Below, piece after piece: positions 7,736 through 18,400 of a stretch of DNA of 21,071 nt. The notes beneath the pieces were generated by a model. That model worked only from the letters and a program-made list of their open reading frames with translations, made no database searches and was not told the origin of the DNA. The DNA is from Obelidium mucronatum. Its lineage: Eukaryota; Chytridiomycota; Chytridiomycetes; Chytridiales; Chytriomycetaceae. The number at the start of each line of letters is the position of its first letter. The stretch's first letter is position 1. The position numbers were made by a program, and so were the translations under genes. The stretch lies in NCBI GenBank assembly GCA_025765595.1, contig JAIVFH010000423.1:1-21071 (forward strand), written 5' to 3'.

Positions 7736-10351
7736 CAACACCGAAAAAAAAGCAACATCGAAAAAAAAAGAATTGTAACAAAAATTTCACCTGCTCCAAC
7801 CCAACAATTCCTGTGACAACAACCAGCCACGATTCATCCCGCAACATCCACTTGGGCATCATTTTTCGAGAGTTGAAAATAAGACTCAATCGTGCATTCT
7901 TTGCCCCCACCGACCCAACCACAAACGCAAAAGCAGTTCCTTGCAACCAAACTCTCGCCACACATTGACCAGGCGTTGGGATCCCAAAGTAGAATAAATT
8001 GGAAGTAAACGAGAGACCATAACCTATCGTGGTTGTGAACAAGAATGTGGCACTCGCGACTTTCACAGCGGGTTTGGTGCGGAAGAGTATGATTGTAAGC
8101 ATGAAGAGTGTGGTGAGAGTGATTCCGGAGATGAAGAAGGATGTGATTGTGGCCGCTTCCGGGCTGTCTTGAGAAAGGAAGATTGTTTCATAAATAGGGC
8201 CATCGAGTGGAGGGATTGTGCCTAAATTAACAGTGAAGTATGAAGGATTACTCTCAAATGAGAATGAAAGCCCCCACGGGAGAAAAAAAATAGCAAGAAC
8301 CATTGTTTCCAAATATTGCTGTTCGATTCAAAACTGTTATCAGCTTTGTAACCAGCGAATCCGTTTTTGAAAATACTATTGTTACATTAAAAAACAAGAT
8401 GTAGAGGATAGATAAATTGAGCCAGATTTCTTTTTTCTTATAGGCGACTTACCACGTAGAGAAGTATCACCCACTAAACCTCCACCCAGCTGCCCAAAAA
8501 TAAAAGGGGACACCATGTCTCCTCCCGATGACAGGGTCAGAGGATTGGCAAGTGCACCACCGTAGTTTAGATCTTGGTATAACGTCCAATTCATGCTTTT
8601 TTGAAGTTGGCGTGAAGACAGCTGATTAATGGTCATGGAAGAGTCTGAGTTCAGCAGCTGTTGTAAAACATGTTAACATGTTGGTTTTAATCCAAGTGAA
8701 AAAAAGGAGGTAGATAAAATTATACAGTTGTCATTCCAAATGCAAGAAGGCCAACGCAATCGAATCCGGTCAAGAATCCATACATATTCGCGTCTTCGAC
8801 TGTGTACAAATTAGATCTGAGGTGGGATATTGTTGAGTCAGCATCCAACGAAAAAAAAAAACGAGTTTACAGACGTGTAAGGCTTTTGTATCGAGTTGAT
8901 TATTTTGATGATGTAGCTTGATATAGCTGCCATATTGTCATCTTTTGGTATATTGGGTTGAACCATAATCATTCCATTGGTTGACTTGTAAAACTCTTTT
9001 CCCCATCTGTTCACAGCTTCAGCTTGATTTGACGGGATTGGAGGATTTAGAGTGAACCATACGTATTTGTCGCTGCCATAGCTTGGAGTGCTGGGGTGTG
9101 CGTGTAAAATTTCTGTTTATCTGTACCTTAACCAGAAAATAATATATACCTGTTACGCGCCAACGAATAGAATATATCGGCACTGTTATACATTCCAGCG
9201 CAAAGAATAATATATCTGGCATCCACACTTTCCAGTGTTTGGGCAATTCTTGTTGTCATGTTGTAGTTTGCATTAGTCACAAACGCCACAACCCGAATTC
9301 CGCTCTTTCGCGCAGCAATCATTGTTCGGTAGCATAAATCCGAGGAATCCATCGCCTTTGTGTCTGAAATGAGAGCGATTCTTGTAACGTTCCATGATTT
9401 CAAGAGGAGTATGATTGCCGTTTCCTGACCACTAACTTTTTTTTTTGTTTTTAATTGGAAAAGTAATAAGAATTGGTTTAGAGAACGAGAGAGTCTTTGA
9501 ATCGAGCTCGCTGTAAATTATTTCGCCATACTTGTTTTTGTTTGGAAGTAGTATGGGTATTTATCGCGATTCAAGAGCCGTTGAGATAGTTGTGTGCCCC
9601 CACAGAAGGGGATATTGAAATGACTGTATACTTGGGCTGAGAATCTAGTAAAGTGTAGTGTAGTAGAGTGTTGAGTATCTATAGAGGCATAAAGACCGCA
9701 TGGACGCAGAAAAATAAGAGTTGAAAAAGGAATACACCGCCTGCGGCGGTATTATTAAGCGGTAGAGATCAAGCCTTAAGCGGAATCACCGCCAACCACC
9801 GCCTTCGGCCGAGACAAAAAAGCAATTACATAGATTTCTCGCCATAAAGTTCACCAACGACAGCAACAACATCTTGATGTTTTTCAGCTATTTCTTTAGC
9901 CAACATCATGACGGAACCACCAGAATAATAACCATTGGGAGAATAGATATCAAAGCGTTTAATGTTGATGGTAGTGTTTGGAAGAATGGAAGGAGTCCGA
10001 TTGATTAAGCCAACTGCAATTTCTGCAGCTTGTTGAAGCCACCAAAAAGCGCGCCAAGAACCAGAATATCTGGGCAGGAGTATAGTTTAATGAAGAGTCA
10101 AAAAAAAAAGCACGAAAGAAAACTGGATAGAATAGAATAAAGGGATACCTTTGATCAGAGAGTTGAGCAATAGGAACGCGATCTAATCCACCGGTAACAA
10201 GAGAACCATTGAAACGAAGACCATTGTACAGGCGATAAGGACCAATAAGAGCAATTGTGATTGAGGAATCGTTTTTTGCAGCGCATACCAGTTGCGCTAG
10301 CAAAGAGGCAATCAAGAGGAGGAGCCTCATTGTTGTCGGTTGTTTATTCAT
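6483..10351 (-). CDS. Class C GPCR-like receptor R2
   Basis: Eleven exons give 992 aa: 10351-10149, 10069-9830, 9644-9532, 9435-9150, 9090-8875, 8816-8726, 8657-8453, 8375-8301, 8221-7791, 7657-6854, 6797-6483. An in-frame ATG at 10330 (MRLLLLIASLLAQLVCA) has a better -3 base and a cleaner signal peptide and may be the real start. The ectodomain follows the family (SSITIALIGPY, FNGSLVTGG, LPNTTI, PFCGG, YPYYFQ, SWNVTR, FDCVG, MNWTLYQ), then TIPPLDGP and seven helices. The pre-TM3 Cys is kept (QCVARVW), but loop 2 has Val (TYKVTIT) where R1, R3 and R4 have Cys. The linker is long, rich in Ser and Gly, and contains RPLS. The tail module is at 889-992 (GWRTEWIKGSLAIAK, LIIDFF). Two introns shared by the other copies are absent, and one inside the TM region (7658-7790) is unique and holds a 41-nt T run. 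Role as for R1. Confidence 0.83.
7658..7790 (-). other. R2-specific intron with 41-nt poly(T) on the sense strand
   Basis: The gene-sense sequence starts GTGAAATTT and ends TTTCCACAG. Removing it joins GIVGLEQ to ILLAIWASF in phase 0, matching the unbroken sequence at this place in R1, R3 and R4. On the + strand 7694-7734 is 41 A, followed by GCAACACCG, A8, GCAACATCG and A9, a small imperfect tandem repeat of A-run plus GCAACAYCG. Confidence 0.85.
9645..9829 (-). other. Long R2 intron with GC-rich palindromic cluster
   Basis: At 185 nt this is the longest intron in the window, in a position occupied by a short intron in the other three receptors. On the + strand about 9736-9810 holds the hairpin ACCGCCTGCGGCGGT, two direct copies of TTAAGCGG, and the stretch CACCGCCAACCACCGCC followed by TTCGGCCGAG. 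The base composition contrasts with the AT-rich surroundings. Confidence 0.75.
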
Positions 10352-10839
10352 CTAATTTTTTTTCATTATTGACTCGATTGTCCCTCTTTGTACATCCCGT
10401 ACCAACATGCGCCATTGTGAGGAGCCTCAGAGCGACCAGTAAATCACGCTTCGTAAATCTGCTCCACTTTATTATTTTATTATTTTTAGTTTTAATAAAA
10501 ATGAAGTGTTTTGTGGTGGTGGTGGCGAAGATCCTAGCGGCGCTCGGCCTCGGCTTTTGCGCTGATTTGTCTTCTTCTTCGGCGGCGGCGGCGCTGCGGT
10601 CGATGCGGTCGCGAAATAAGGCGAATGTGTAGAGGGAGACCAAAGGAGAAGCAGAAGAAAAAGTGTCCGAAAAGAAGAAGAGAAAGAAAATTGGAACTGG
10701 AAGAGTTAGTGAAAATAATGCAAACACCAGCAAAAATAAAAAGTTGGAATTGACACACCGAATCTGTATGCAGAAGGCACATAAATAAATAATCCATTGT
10801 TTTTTCTGTGGAATCCCGGATTTACAAAAGGCAACGAAA
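10352..10839. promoter_or_regulatory. Divergent promoter region between R2 and R3
   Basis: These 488 nt separate the start codons of two head-to-head receptor genes and must hold both promoters. Visible content: an AT-rich tract at about 10465-10500, a GGT run and a CGG run at about 10515-10600, and a purine-rich stretch at 10620-10740. A 43-codon frame at 10501-10632 starts with a hydrophobic segment but is built on these simple repeats. I found no convincing gene or named element. Confidence 0.5.
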
Positions 10840-12282
10840 ATGATGCGGTTCTTCATTTGGCGTCAGCTGCTGATGGTACTTTCTGCAACATTTGCAGCGG
10901 CAGCAGCACCAGCACAGTCAAATACGAACCAGTCTACAATCACAATCGCGTTTGTCGGACCTTATCGATACTTTTCGGGCCTTCAGTTCAACGGAACCCT
11001 CGTAACAGGAGGATACGAACGCCTCAACATTGCGAGTCTATCAGACAGGCCCTTCTCAAATCCATTTAAATCGTTTTACTGGGTCCAAGCGGCCGCTCAA
11101 ATGTTGGTGGATGGAATAAACGCGTCGCCAAACATTTTGCCAAATACCAACATTGTCATCAAGAGATTTGACACGGTAGCAGCAAAGACATATGTGTATA
11201 ATGGAGGGACAGTGATTAATACAGCCGTTGATATCGGAGAGAACCATAAAGACGTGGTGGCTGTGTTTGGGGAATTGTTTGGAGACTACACAAGGTTTTA
11301 ACCATCTTTATTTCATATAGTGCATTTTTTTCCATCTATATTATAGCTCTTTTTTATTTATTTAGATACTCTGCCCAAGTTTATGGAAGTTATCAGGTTT
11401 GTACTTTATTTTTTGAGGGAGCATCGCTCAGACGCCTTAGCAGCTTCCATTCTGTGGCGCAACACAAACAAACCCGTTGCTTTTGAATCGGGAAATATAT
11501 CCATACTACATTCAAGCAAACGCATGTAATGTATCTTCATTCCTGCCTTTTTGACTCTTAACCTCCCGCGCCCACAAACAGTTATGGGAAGTGGAGAAAC
11601 CATGGCGTTGGCGCTCTTCACATGGAACGTTACAAGGATCGCAGTCATTTCATCGTCATCGATCTACTCAACCGCATCCACATGCTTCCCACTCCTTTCT
11701 GCACTCAGGGCAAGGAACATTAAAATTATTGCAGCCATAAGTTACGCGCAAGGGAGCATGGTGGATGAAATCGCACAGACTTTGAAGAGCGTGGATGCGA
11801 GATATATACTGATTTGTGCTGGGCCGGCTGTTACAGCGGATATTTACTTTGCATTGGCTTACGATAGGTAAAGACTAGAGGGAATTGGGGGAACGTGCTT
11901 TTTGAATATTCTTTTTATTCTTTTTTACAGCTCACCGAAATGGGTTGGACCCAAGTTTGTTTGGATGGCACAAAATCCTCCGATACCTCGTTCCAACGAC
12001 ATCGCTGTTTCATGTATTTCCCCCAACAGCATTTGAAACTTTATTCTATGCTTTGTCTTAATTCGGCTCGTTTTTTTTTGACATGCAGTATGGGGTTCGG
12101 AATATTACAAAGCTGCAAAAGGAATAATTGTAGTGCAACCCCTTTACGAATACTCATCAAACATGCTTACAATGATGGATTATTTTATGGCTCGGTTGAA
12201 GGGGATTCAAGTCCCTTGGATGTAACTATTTCCTGACTCCTGTTTAAAATCAACCTTTTTATTAATTATTTAATTTTCCTCT

Positions 12283-12329
<47 letters not shown>

Positions 12330-14224
12330 GAAACAGACAGAAGTCGTTTTCCTTCAATGAAGCGGTTTCATTGGGAATGCCAGCTGGATTCGATTGTCTC
12401 GGCCTTCTTGCTCTTGGTATCGACAAGGTTTTTTAGAATGGCAGTGATTTTTATCATCTTTCACTTACACTTTTCCCATTCAACAAAAAAAAAAGATTCT
12501 CTGGAATAATTCAAACGTTACAGAAAAACAACTAGCATCAAGGCAACTTCAAGGATACATGAATTGGACTCTGTTTCAAGAGTCTGGATATCGAGGGATT
12601 CAATCGGATTGGACTTATTTGACAGACTTTGGGGATCTTGAAGCAAATTATGTTGTTGGCTCTGTTCAGGGAGTGGCGGAGCTTACCAGAATTCGATGTT
12701 TGTGTGGATTTTTCAAGCTCCTTTTTTCCACTCATCCTTCACACAGGGTTTGGAAAGACAAATCGGAACTCATCTGTTCTGTTGTCCTATATGAATCGAA
12801 CTGCTACTTTCGGTCCTAATGACGGTACCGAAAATCTATTTTTTTTGTATCATTCAACCCGCTCTAAAACACTTCAATACAAAAAAAAAATCAAGATCCT
12901 TTTCCGCCACCAGATGGACCAATCTATGAAACAGTTCAAATCCACCGCAATAGCCCCACAGGGCGTATATTCACAGCATTTGCGTACACTGGATTCAGTC
13001 TTGTTTTTTTGCTCTGGTCGATTCTTATCTTATTTCGTGACAAACCAGTTGTCCGATCGGCATCCCCACCGTTTCTATTCTGCACTACAGTCGGATACCT
13101 ACTTTCTTATTTCTTGAATCTACTTCATTTCGATATCCCCACGATTCATGAATGTAAAGCAACCATTTGGATCAAAGGAACCGCATTTTCATGCGTCCTC
13201 GGGTCTCTACTGGTCAAGAACCTCCGCGTATGTTACATCTATCAATCCAGAACAATTCTTAAAAAGTGGAAGCTGAAGGATTTGCTTTGGTTGATTCTGG
13301 TAGCATTTATTGTTTGTGTGGAACAGATCATCCTCCTCATTTGGAACTCATATACACGGGTGAATGTTGTCCAGCAGAGGGTTTCTGATAATTTTGTAGA
13401 GTATACATGTGAAATTCGAGGGAATTTGGGGTTCTTGGTGTGGGGATGCAATGCTATTTTGTTGATTGCGTTCTATGCTGTTACTTTTGCGTCAAGGAAT
13501 ATCAAGGCACGCCATTCTGAATTCACTCTTTTGGTAGTTGTGTCAGTGTTGTCGACGTTTGGAGGGGCTGTTTTATTCGCAATGAGTGATGGCAAACGAG
13601 GAAGTCTGATGAGTCATGCTGTGACTATTTGGATCGTCACGACGATTCCTTTGCTGATGCAGCTCTTGCCGATTTTGGCACAGTTGTATGTGGATTTGAG
13701 GTCGACGCCGCTTTCGCAGTTGAAATTCAAGGGATCGCGGGCAACATCAAGTGGGCGGAAATCAGGAACGCCAAATATAGCTGGTACCAAGAAAGATGGA
13801 ATCAACAATAATGCGACTTTGAAAAGGTCTGGAGGGACAAAGAAGCCTGTGCAGGTCGAAAGGCTGTTGGAAACAGTTGAGTGTTCTCACTTTTAAAATT
13901 ACATATAGTTTTTTTAAACACCCGTACGTGCACGCGTAGTATGCATCTATTGTATCCATAGAACATGGGTTTGGTTTCTGGACAAGCGAATGGTGGCGTG
14001 GCTCGATTCTGATAAACAAGAATGCACAGAAACCATACGTGTTATTCATTCCAAGCAGCGATTTAGATGTATATTTACCAGCCATGGCTTTCAGCTCAAC
14101 ATGCCGGATTAAACCCAGCAGCAGTGATGTACGTCGCCTCAAGATTGTTTTCTCTCAATCAACAGTGATTGTTGATTTCTTGGATGAACCAGCTCTCAAC
14201 GCGTTTGTCCAAGCTCTTCAATAA
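10840..14224 (+). CDS. Class C GPCR-like receptor R3
   Basis: Eleven exons give 901 aa: 10840-11294, 11366-11396, 11444-11525, 11582-11867, 11931-12013, 12089-12221, 12337-12427, 12496-12697, 12747-12824, 12896-13875, 13940-14224. A second ATG follows at 10843. After a signal peptide ending near FAAAAAPAQS the ectodomain reads STITIAFVGPY, SGLQFNGTLVTGG, ENHKDVVAVFGE, PFCGA, YPYYIQ, TWNVTR, AGFDC, MNWTLFQ. PFPPPDGP leads into seven helices (about residues 500-760) with the paired cysteines ECKATIW and EYTCEI. The cytoplasmic linker is short, basic and Ser-rich. The tail module is at 808-901 (TSEWWRGSILI, VIVDFLDEPALNAF). Exon 1 spans the sites of the early introns of R1, R2 and R4. Intron 12222-12336 carries a 45-nt T run. 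The donor after exon 8 (ATTCGAT/gtttgt) is weak, but the 202-nt exon length equals that of R1. Role as for R1. Confidence 0.83.
12222..12336 (+). other. R3 intron with 45-nt poly(T) tract
   Basis: The intron starts GTAACT and ends TTGGAAACAG. Positions 12284-12328 are 45 uninterrupted T, ending 8 nt before the exon. The orthologous intron of R4 (16806-16855) is 50 nt and has no such run. Confidence 0.9.
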
Positions 14225-14251
14225 GCCAAAATAGATACATGTATTTATATG

Positions 14252-14257
14252 ATAATA
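14252..14257 (+). terminator. Putative poly(A) signal of R3
   Basis: AATAAA about 28 nt after the R3 stop, in an AT-rich stretch (ATACATGTATTTATATGATA). Confidence 0.45.
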
Positions 14258-14337
14258 AAAACGGCATTGCGTTTGGTACTGTGTTTGGTACTCTTTTTTT
14301 TTCGCCATAGAAGAAACTGTGAAACCAACTGAAAACG

Positions 14338-14454
14338 ATGCTGTTCCTATTCGAATCTCTGCTACTCTGCACGTTTTCCGCAGCGCAGTCCGATAAGAGC
14401 CAATTGAGATTATTGCTTCAAATGAAAGGATGTCTACAAACCGAGTTTATTTAA
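14338..14454 (+). pseudogene. Signal-peptide-like relic, possibly of a receptor 5' exon
   Basis: A 38-codon frame starts MLFLFESLLLCTFSAAQSDK, a credible signal peptide with a cleavage site after SAA and a following QSDKSQ that resembles the QKNQSS-type start of mature R1 and R4. After SQ a shifted frame reads IEIIAS, near the ITIAF of the receptors, and then similarity ends. It lies between the 3' ends of R3 and the methyltransferase gene and overlaps the stop codon of the latter. It may be a decayed receptor start or chance. Confidence 0.35.
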
Positions 14455-15259
14455 TAAAAACGCCATGTTCATGCACAAACAAGTCCATTGGATCGTCTCC
14501 CTCCATTATGGATGCTGTCTTCTCTTTCCAGTCAAGAGAGCTTATAATCTCTAGAGAATCGACTGTCAACTTGCAGCAATCAAACAATAATGCCCAAATC
14601 GGCTCCCAGAAACGTTGCCAGCTTTCAGCTTCCTTGATTTTGCTCTTGACGTGTTCATACACAACAAGCACCCCACCAGGACGCAATGCAGAGTGAAGAG
14701 TTTGCGCAGCAATCTGAACATTGTCGACAGAGCAAAGCGTCAACCAACAGACAATGCTGTCAACTCTCAGTTGTGGAGGAATATCGTTGATACCCATAGC
14801 AAGAATTTCTGTCGGAATCCCAGCCTTTTCACCTTCCAACAGAATAAAAGGATGCATTTGCGCATTTGGTTCTACTGCAATATATTTCACGGCATTTCTT
14901 TTGTCCTAAAGACAAAAGGGGAGTTAATCAGAAGAGTGTGCACTTAAAATGAGATTGAATACCAAGAATCTCAGCGTGTGTCCGTGGCCGGCACCAATGT
15001 CCATCACAACTCCCCGGGCATTCGGGGTGATAAGTCGCTCCTTAATAGTAGCGCTGCCGGAATTGACGCCTTCGCCAAAGCCGTTTGCCCAAATGTTTCC
15101 CATCACAACTTGCTGCAGCTTTCGCCAATTCCACAGCAGCGACGGAGTGCCAACAATTGCCCACAGCGTTGGAATAAACGACACTTGGATGGCCGAGAAC
15201 ATATCCCACACGATTCCAGTCTTTTGATCAAAAGACATCTTGGTTGGCACTGCGTCCAT
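14447..15259 (-). CDS. METTL7-type class I SAM-dependent methyltransferase
   Basis: Two exons (15259-14963 and 14905-14447, phase-0 intron 14906-14962) give 251 aa, close to the usual length of METTL7 proteins (about 240-250). An N-terminal hydrophobic stretch (FIPTLWAIVGTPSLLW) could tether it to membrane. The SAM-binding glycine loop is MDIGAGHGHTLRFL, followed by AVEPN with the acidic residue after strand 2, then SIVCWLTLCSVDN and LRPGGVLVVYEHV, all in the METTL7 order. METTL7 enzymes are membrane-associated and methylate small thiols; the substrate here is unknown. The start at MDAVPTKM has an A-rich leader; in-frame upstream codons exist (an ATG about 25 nt further out) and MSFDQ inside is also possible. 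It is divergent from R4 with 177 nt between starts and convergent with R3. Confidence 0.85.
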
Positions 15260-15436
15260 TTTTTGTGAGTTTTTTTTTTTTTTCATTCGCCTATCGATCA
15301 CCTATGTATATCTCAATTCGAAATCAAAAGCGAGCTTGATTCCAAGTGCGTATCGGTCATCTAGTGGCATTGTTACCGTCGCAGGAAGACAAATAATGGG
15401 ATTTTCGAGAAGGACAAATCTATTGTTTGACACCCA
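15260..15436. promoter_or_regulatory. Divergent promoter region between the methyltransferase and R4
   Basis: These 177 nt separate two divergent start codons, so both promoters must fit here. A 13-T run lies next to the methyltransferase start. A tRNA-like string GGTCATCTAGTGG occurs near 15355 but no full tRNA fold is seen. No TATA-like element is obvious. Confidence 0.45.
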
Positions 15437-18400
15437 ATGATGCCAGTCGTCTTGTCTCTCATCTTAAGCTTGTCTTCATATGTGTCGAGCACAACTACCT
15501 GGGCAAAAAATCAGTCATCAATCACAATTGCGTTCGTTGGTCCTTACGGAGCGTATGTTTTGACCACTGCTACGACACCAACTTCAGGCTGAGAACTATA
15601 ATTTCAACAGATTACCCGGTCTCGAATATGACATGAATCTAGTGACTGGGGGCTATGATAGGATGAACATAGAGTTTTTATCTGATCCGAAAGAGTATGG
15701 TCCCTGGCAGAGCTTCTATTGGATTCAACGTGCTGGCCAAATCATGGTGGATGCCATCAACTTAACGCCCACAATTCTTCCAAATACAACGATTAAAATC
15801 AAACGATTCGACACATTTTCTCCTTGGACAGGCCTCTATTCGGGAGGCAGTGTTATTGGAACTGCAATGGACATCGCCGAGAATCATAAAGATGTCGTGG
15901 CGGTTTTTGGCGAGTTTTACGCCGAGTTCTCCATGTAAGAAGCCGAAAGTTCTCCTAGAGGGATTAAATTGTGTATTTTTTTGCAGATATTCCGCCCAGG
16001 TGTATTCCATGTTTCAGGTAAGAACCAACCTCAGCCATAATTCACGAAAGTTAATTATAAGCAAAAAGCTTCCCTTTTGCGGACCATATCAAAACAGCTA
16101 TAGTCTTTTAGATCGACACAAGTATCCCTACTATTTCCAAGCAAAGTCGAGTATGTTTGTTTTCATATCAGTGTCTATATTAACTGGAATATTACAGTTT
16201 CGGGTCAGGGAAATGCTGTGGCGTCATTACTCTCATCGTGGAACGTTACTCGTGTGGCGGTAATAGCTGAGGGGTTGTTCAACCGAAAATCTTCCATCTG
16301 TGCCCAGTACATGGAATCTTTCCAAGACATGAAAATCGAAATCGTTGCTGTTATAACCGGTGCTAGTATTTACACCATTGAAGAAACCTATCGCACATTA
16401 AAGAGTGTGGATGCCAGATACATATTGATTTGCGCTGGACCGAGCAAAACTGCAGACATATATTACTCCCTGACGATTACAAAGTATTTAAAAAGGGTTT
16501 CTTACTTTCCATCAGTATTGTTAAAACAAGAAAAATACAAGGAAAATGCAGTCCTCTGAGTATGTTTGGCTATCCCATAACCCATTAATACCTAGGAGCT
16601 TGAGCCGCGCAATCAAGCGTTGAGTATTCTAATTCGTTTGAAAAATTCTCTAACAAATTTTGAATCAATTAGTATGGGGTCCAGGGTACTACAGAGCATC
16701 TCAAGGAATCATCATGGCTCAACCATTCAATCCACCGACTCCTAAAATGACCAACCTACTTGCAGTATATATGCAAACTTTGAACGATATTCAATCTCCG
16801 TGGACGTAAGCTGCTTCTTTGTTTTGATAGCATTTGTAGTTAATGTTGTTCGAAGGAAGAACGTCTTTTCTTACACCGAAGCGATGACGATGGGACAGTT
16901 TCCTGGATTTGATTGTGTAGGTATTCTGGCGTTAGGATTACATCAGGTTTAGTAATGTTCGTTGGATCTCCATTTTTTTTAACATGCTCTCTGAGAAGCT
17001 TCTTGCTGGCAATTCCAATCTGACACCATCTGATCTTGAATCGGGAAAGTTACAAGGATATATGAATTGGACGCTATTTCAAAAGACGAGTACGAAACGC
17101 ACCGTATCATCCTTGAAATTCCTCTTGTTTATATTTTGGAACAGACTTCACTGGCCTTCAATCCGATACGTCAGAGCTAACGAAAGACGGAGATTTAAGC
17201 TCTGGATATCTGTTAGGGTACTTGCTGGGTCGAAGCGATGGGAATTCCATGACATGTAGGCGAGAAAAGTTCCAAATCATTCCAACCGACGGTGACTGTA
17301 ACGGGAAAATCTATCAAAACACAGGGTTCGCTCTGAATCCATTGGGATCATCAGAGATATTATATTACAAGAATCGCACTCCCGTTTTCGCCTATAACAG
17401 TAATTCGTTTGAAAAGGGCGCTTAGTTTCTATCTCTAAAATTCTTGATAGACACAATTCCTCCGCCAGATGGACCAGTCAAGGAGATAATTCAGATAAAA
17501 ATGAATAGCTTACAAGGAAGGGCTTTAATTGGCTTTGCCATTTCAGGACTAGCCTTGACGCTTGTTGCCAGTGTCGTTATAGCGATATCCCGAAACAAAG
17601 CAGCAGTTCGCCGAGCATCGGCAACGTTCTTAATGCTCTGCACAATAGGATACTTGCTTTCTTATGCAACAAACTTGCTGTATTTCGACACACCAACTGT
17701 CTTGAAGTGTAAAATGAGGGTCTGGTTTTATGCGGGATCCTTTTCAATCGTGACTTCATCGTTGATATCCAAAAATGCTAGAATCTGTTTAATCTACGGG
17801 TCGAGAAAATTGCTGAAAAAGTTCCTGGTGAAGGATTGGCTATGGATTGGCTTCTTTTCACTCTTTGTTTTTGGCGAAATGATTGTGCTGGAACTTTGGT
17901 CAAAATATGCGAATATTCGAATTGTGAGTCGGTCAACTGCCTATAGTCTTGAATACATGTGCGAAATGAAGTCAAAGTGGGAATTTGTGATTATTTTATA
18001 CAATTTGCTCCTGCTGTTTGGACTTTTTGCGGTTACATACGCCTCTAGAAATATCCAGCAAACACACTCAGAATTTACGTTACTACTCCTGGTTTCAATA
18101 TTGGCATCATTTGGTGGCATCGTTATATTTGCAATGACAGGATCCGAAGTGTTTAACATCTCGTTTACTGTTTGGATCATTACGACTGTCCCGCTTCTCA
18201 CTCAATTCGCTCCGATAATCTTGCAGCTGTACATGAGCTTTAAGTATCGAGAATGGATTGAAAAGCTAGAGAGTGGATCTGCAAGGAAAGTCGTGGACGC
18301 CCCCAGCGCTATTGAGCGCCGCAAAACAATGAAAACTTTACGACCTTTGTCGATGGGTAAATTCGCAACTTCATACCCAGCAGCGATATCAATCAGAAAT

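Noticed and set aside
7660..7968. Plus-strand frames with poly-Lys tracts across the A run.
   Set aside because: They are translations of the intron A run and of sequence antisense to R2 transmembrane exons.
10501..10632. 43-codon + strand frame starting MKCFVVVVAKILAALGLGFC, like a small secreted peptide.
   Set aside because: It is built on GGT and CGG simple repeats within a promoter region, and nothing supports expression.
10344..10856. 170-codon minus-strand frame between R2 and R3.
   Set aside because: Low-complexity sequence with no recognisable domain; it spans both receptor starts and is best read as chance openness.
15345..15420. Possible tRNA: GGTCATCTAGTGG resembles an A box and TTTTCGAGA loosely a B box.
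   Set aside because: No five-pair T stem or seven-pair acceptor stem can be formed, and the B box lacks the GGTTCGA core. At most a decayed fragment.
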